A stretch of DNA of 56,299 nucleotides from an uncultured Bacteroides sp. Its GTDB lineage: Bacteria; Bacteroidota; Bacteroidia; Bacteroidales; Bacteroidaceae. Under the pieces are notes generated by a model, which saw nothing but the letters and a program-made list of their open reading frames with translations, did no database searches and was not told the DNA's origin. A program made the position numbers and the translations under genes. Each line of letters opens with the position of its first letter. Positions within the stretch are counted from its first letter, which is position 1. Positions 52,824 through 56,299 of this stretch are shown in pieces. The stretch is from positions 1 to 56,299 of the forward strand of contig UQPQ01000018.1 of assembly GCA_900542985.1 (NCBI GenBank), given 5' to 3'.

Positions 52824-55800
52824 TTAGAAGCGGATACCAATTGAAGCTGAAATTTTTCTTGAGAACGGATAATCTATACCTCTTTCTTCCTTGATTGTAG
52901 AAAGACGGAACAGGTTATTACCATACAAACGGATGTTGAATGCCGAAGCTCCGATTGTTTTCAGCCATTTTACGTCAGTACATTCGTAACCTACCGACAA
53001 AGACGACAGTTCCAGTGTGTTGTCATCTGCGATAAATCGTGAAGACATATTTGTCTGGCTTGTATCGTCGATACGTTTAAACTTCGCGATATCTCCCGGT
53101 TTCTGCCAGCGGTCGTACAATGCACGTTTGTCCTGGTTGTATTTCACTTCTACATCGCTGATGTTTTCTACTTTGTTGAATAGGGTAGAGAGGAAAGCCT
53201 GTCCGCCATAACGGTAAGTAAAGGTTGCGTTTATTGAGAATCCCTTCCAATACAGATAAGTACCGAAAGAACCTTCTACGTCGGGGGTAGTATCTCCGCA
53301 AACTACTTCATCGGCCGAATCCCATTTAAAGGTGTACGAACCGTCTTTCTTGATAAAGATTTCGTTACCGGTCATCGGGTCGATACCTGCCGAGCGCACT
53401 GCATACATTGCTGTACTGCTGGCTCCATCGTAGTATCGTATCAGAGTCTGGTTGGTTCTACCTTGTTCATTGTATTTTTCCAGCAAATCACCAATGTTGT
53501 AATAAGTAGTCTTGATGTGTCTCAAGTTTGCATTGATGGTCCAGTTCAGGTCGTTGCTTCTCATCAGGATGTAGCTTGTTGTAAAGGTTACACCACGGTT
53601 CTTCATGGCACCTACGTTCATAGGCACTTTCGAAATACCAGATGAAGGCGGGAAGTCGATGTTCAGCAACAGCGGGTCGGTTTTCTTGATAAAGAAGTCT
53701 GTACTCAGTTTAAATCTGTTGTCGAACATTTCCACGTCGATACCAAAGTTCTGTTCGTTGGTACGCTGCCATTGCAATCCGCTGTTACCCCAAGTACTGA
53801 TTAACGCAGCCAGTCCGAACATATTCGGATAGCTTGTATAATAAGTATAGATACTGTTCGCCATTTTAGCGTTCAGGTTGGCATTACCCGGGTTACCCAA
53901 TGAGTAGCGCAGTTTCAGGTAATTCAGAATATCGTTCGGTTTGAAGAATGCTTCGTTGTGGATGTTCCATCCCAAACCGAATGACCAGGTAGTAGAGAAC
54001 GGATTATTTACACCATATACAGACGAACCGTCGGTACGGAGGTTAAGGTCTACCAGGTATCTCAGCTTATATCCATAGTTGAAGTTGGCATAATAGCTGG
54101 CATGTCTTGTTTTCGAAATGGTTGAATACGGTTTACCACCATCCGGATATCCGTTTGAGAAGTTCGGATTCGAGAACAAGTCGCTGGAATAACCTATTGC
54201 AGAGAACTGCGATAAGTCTGTATTGCTTTCGCTGATCTGCATACCTCCGATTGCGTTGATGGTATGATCTCCGAAAGTCTTACCATACGATACATCCAAG
54301 CTACCGTCGTATGAAGAAGATTTTGTATTTGATTCCGAGTAACTTCCTCGTTTCAGCTGATCTGTAGTCAGGTATGTACTCATTTTCGGTGACTGGAACT
54401 TTTCTGCAGTACTCCGTCCTACAGTAAGTCCGAATTTACCTCTGATTCTCAATTCAGTCAGCGGTCTGTATTCAATCTGGAAGTTATTTGTAAATGCCAG
54501 CTGGTTGGTCTTGTCGAAACTCTTCTGCTGCAAGTCCCACAACGGGTTAGTAATATACTGTGTACCACTTGGAGTCTTAATTGTTTCGATGACCTGTTCT
54601 ACTTCTCCATATTCATTGTATTTATCGTAGAACGGGTTTGTTTTGGCAAAGCTGCTGAACGATACCATCGGATTTTCTATACCCGTATTGGTAATATTGG
54701 TTTGGTTAGAGAACGCAAACTTATCAATTCGGTAAGTCAACTGTACGTTACCGTTCAAAATGTCACGGCTTGAGTTTTTCATTACACCCTGTGTATTGGT
54801 ATAAGTCATACCGATACCATATCGGAACGCCGCGTCACCACCTTCTGCAAAGATGTTATGACTCTGTGTGAAACCTGTACGCAGCGGCTCATTCAGCCAG
54901 TACGAATCCAGTCCCTGTTTACTTCTCAGCAAACGCTGGTTATACAGTGTGCGATAATATTCATCAATAATTTGTCCGTCTTCACCCAGATCACCATAAT
55001 ATCCTGCCAGTTTTTCATATTGCAGTTTTTCTTCAGAATTCATCAGGTTATAGTCTGTCAGATCAGCCCATTCTACACCAAAGTTACCGTTGTAGTTGAA
55101 TCTCAATCTGCCGGCTTCCGGTTTCTTGGTTTCTACTACTACTACACCATTGGCAGCCTTTGCACCATAGATTGCGGTAGACGATGCATCCTTCAAGATG
55201 GTGATGCTGGCAATACGGTCCATACTAAGGTCGGTGATAGTAGAAAGAGTCGTTTCAAATCCATCAAGGATAAACAGCGGCTGGTTCGGGTTGGTGGTAT
55301 ATTCAGTTTCCAGTCCCACGATGTTTGTACTACCTCCGATGTTCAGATTCATTGTCGCATTCGGGTCAGAACCGGCAAGATTGTTTTCCAGAATAATAAA
55401 CGACGGGTCCAGTGCCTTCAAGCTCTGCAATACATTCTGGTTGCCTATTATTTTCAAATCCTTTTCAGAATAAGTAGCCATAGAACCGGTAAAGCTTTCT
55501 ACCTTTCTGGTATAGATACCGGTGATAACAGTTTCCTGCAGCGATACTACATCCGGTTCCAGACGTACCTTTATATTGTCTCTGTTTCCGGAAAGATTTA
55601 TGGTCTGCGTTTTCATACCTACATAAGAGAAAATAAGGCTGCGTACATTTTCCGGAATAGCAATTGAAAATTTTCCATCCAGATCGGTTACAACACCTAC
55701 TCCTTTGGCGTTTTTGAATGTTACATTTACGCCAGGAAGTGGCATATCTGTATCATCTACAACTACGCCCTGATAAGTAATTTTTCCCTCATTGTTTACA

Positions 55801-55959
55801 TCTTTTGTCTTTTGGTAGTTGTGGTTTTCTGCCGCTAAACACATTTGTTGGTTGCATATTGGCGAAGCACCTATTGCTAGAATAAAATAACAAAGTTTAG
55901 CATTGCACCATCTGTTTTTAAGAGGGTGGCAGATTAATTTGTGATAGTGTTTTTTTCAT
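52824..55959 (-). CDS. SusC/RagA family TonB-linked transporter, frame broken in an A7 tract after the start codon
   Basis: The outer-membrane transporter of the locus. The uninterrupted frame starts at ATG 55844 (1006 residues) but begins in mid signal peptide. Upstream codons in that frame read KNRWCNAKLCYFILAIG and trace back to AAA AAA next to ATG 55959. With seven A residues at 55950-55956 that ATG leads to a stop after 13 codons; with six it joins the main frame and gives a normal 1044-residue protein with a full signal peptide. The mature part has a CarboxypepD-like domain, the plug (ETVITGIYTRK), and a barrel ending GIRF. The SusD-like gene is 21 bp downstream. Confidence 0.85.
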
Positions 55960-55995
55960 ACTTCCCATCAATTTGTTAGGATATTTATCTAATGC

Positions 55996-56013
55996 ATCAC
56001 AAATATATGTGAT
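55996..56013 (-). promoter_or_regulatory. Promoter and palindrome upstream of susC
   Basis: On the minus strand, TATATTTG (56000-56007) matches TAnnTTTG, with TTG at 56028-56030 as a possible upstream box. The -7 element sits in the symmetric sequence ATCACA-N6-TGTGAT (55996-56013), a possible operator. The implied leader to ATG 55959 is about 35 nt. No regulator gene is in the window. Confidence 0.55.
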
Positions 56014-56154
56014 TGTATATAATAAAACAACTTTATATAAAAGTTTTTATTTTTTAAAATATGCAATGTTGTTTAAATTACTTCTGTGTCTTTTAACACA
56101 AATAGTCTTTTTAATATTAAAAATGTGTTTATGAGAAAAAATGGAAAGCATAAA

Positions 56155-56190
56155 AACAAAGCAGGCCCACGGTACGAATACCGTGAGCCT
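56155..56190 (-). terminator. Terminator for a gene beyond the right edge
   Basis: The stem AGGCCCACGGTA (56163-56174) with TACCGTGAGCCT (56179-56190) has one mismatch. On the minus strand it is followed by TTTGTTTTTA. It separates the susC locus from whatever lies upstream. Confidence 0.7.
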
Positions 56191-56209
56191 ACTATTTGTC
56201 AATATTAAT

Positions 56210-56299
56210 TTGAGTTTTTTAGTTTGTTAGTTTTTTAGTTTTTTGAGTTGACAAGGCCTTGTCTGTTTTGAGTTTTTGAGTTTGTTAGTTTTTGAGTTG
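56210..56299. repeat. AGTTTTTGAGTTTGTTAG-type tandem low-complexity repeat, continuing past the window
   Basis: Units such as GAGTTTTTTAGTTTGTTAG are repeated four or five times on both sides of the perfect 14-bp palindrome GACAAGGCCTTGTC (56250-56263). The same units form the spacer at 19228-19348. The repeat reaches the window edge, so its true length is unknown. Confidence 0.75.

Noticed and set aside
1..56299. CRISPR array
   Set aside because: No series of regularly spaced direct repeats or cas genes is present; the repeats found are palindromic or low-complexity.

Overview
The window looks like a chromosomal segment of a gut Bacteroidales bacterium of the Bacteroides/Phocaeicola type. 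The evidence is a GldE-type protein, a SusC/SusD pair with accessory lipoproteins, Bacteroidota-type RNase G, MutY and Ssb, almost no Shine-Dalgarno sequences, and many upstream matches to the Bacteroides -7 promoter element TAnnTTTG. The species was not determined. No integrase, transposase, phage or CRISPR array is present, so this is mostly core chromosome with a few accessory nutrient-uptake loci.

Layout. 1-9.1 kb: the 3' part of a tRNA-Met, RNase G, a 30-residue basic protein resembling the bS22/mS38 ribosomal family, HU, then mutY-ssb-gldE-phosphopantetheinyl transferase, and a PhoR/PhoB-like two-component pair. 9.1-16.7 kb: type I asparaginase, an HdeD-like membrane protein, an AraC regulator, a three-gene cell-envelope cluster (YtxH, holin-like, small cytosolic protein), a SPOR lipoprotein, a PCMD-domain protein and dnaX. 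16.8-21.4 kb: a DivIC/FtsB-like protein with a small membrane protein, then an acyl-CoA carboxylase operon (biotin carboxylase, biotin carrier, carboxyltransferase). 22-28.4 kb: a MATE transporter divergent from a secreted CAZyme pair, namely a six-hairpin glycosidase fused to an SGNH esterase and a multidomain TIM-barrel protein. 28.5-39.2 kb: gcvT, pepT, a BamA/TamA-like barrel, a membrane pyrophosphatase, a TonB receptor with a His-rich membrane partner, and L-serine ammonia-lyase. 39.3-47.5 kb: a complete RND efflux operon, a cysteine-rich YgbA-like protein divergent from a ThrE exporter, and a small monooxygenase. 47.6-56 kb: a five-gene SusC/SusD/DUF4843/PKD-like/thioredoxin locus, probably importing peptides or another non-classical substrate.

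Most notable observations. (1) The susC reading frame is broken directly after its natural start codon by an A7 tract; with six A residues it would encode a complete signal peptide, so this is a phase-variable, slippage-rescued or mis-assembled start. (2) A 30-codon bS22/mS38-like gene lies between HU and rng and is easy to miss. (3) Three intergenic copies of a roughly 90-bp palindromic element share the core GCGACTTGTATCG and its complement. (4) A separate multi-hairpin element is built from TGAAAGAT motifs. (5) A 12-bp inverted repeat places two divergent -7 elements symmetrically between the ygbA-like gene and thrE. (6) A His-rich membrane protein is paired with a TonB receptor that has a CxxC plug motif, suggesting metal uptake. 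Functional statements come from reading the sequence and from remembered family features; no database search was run.
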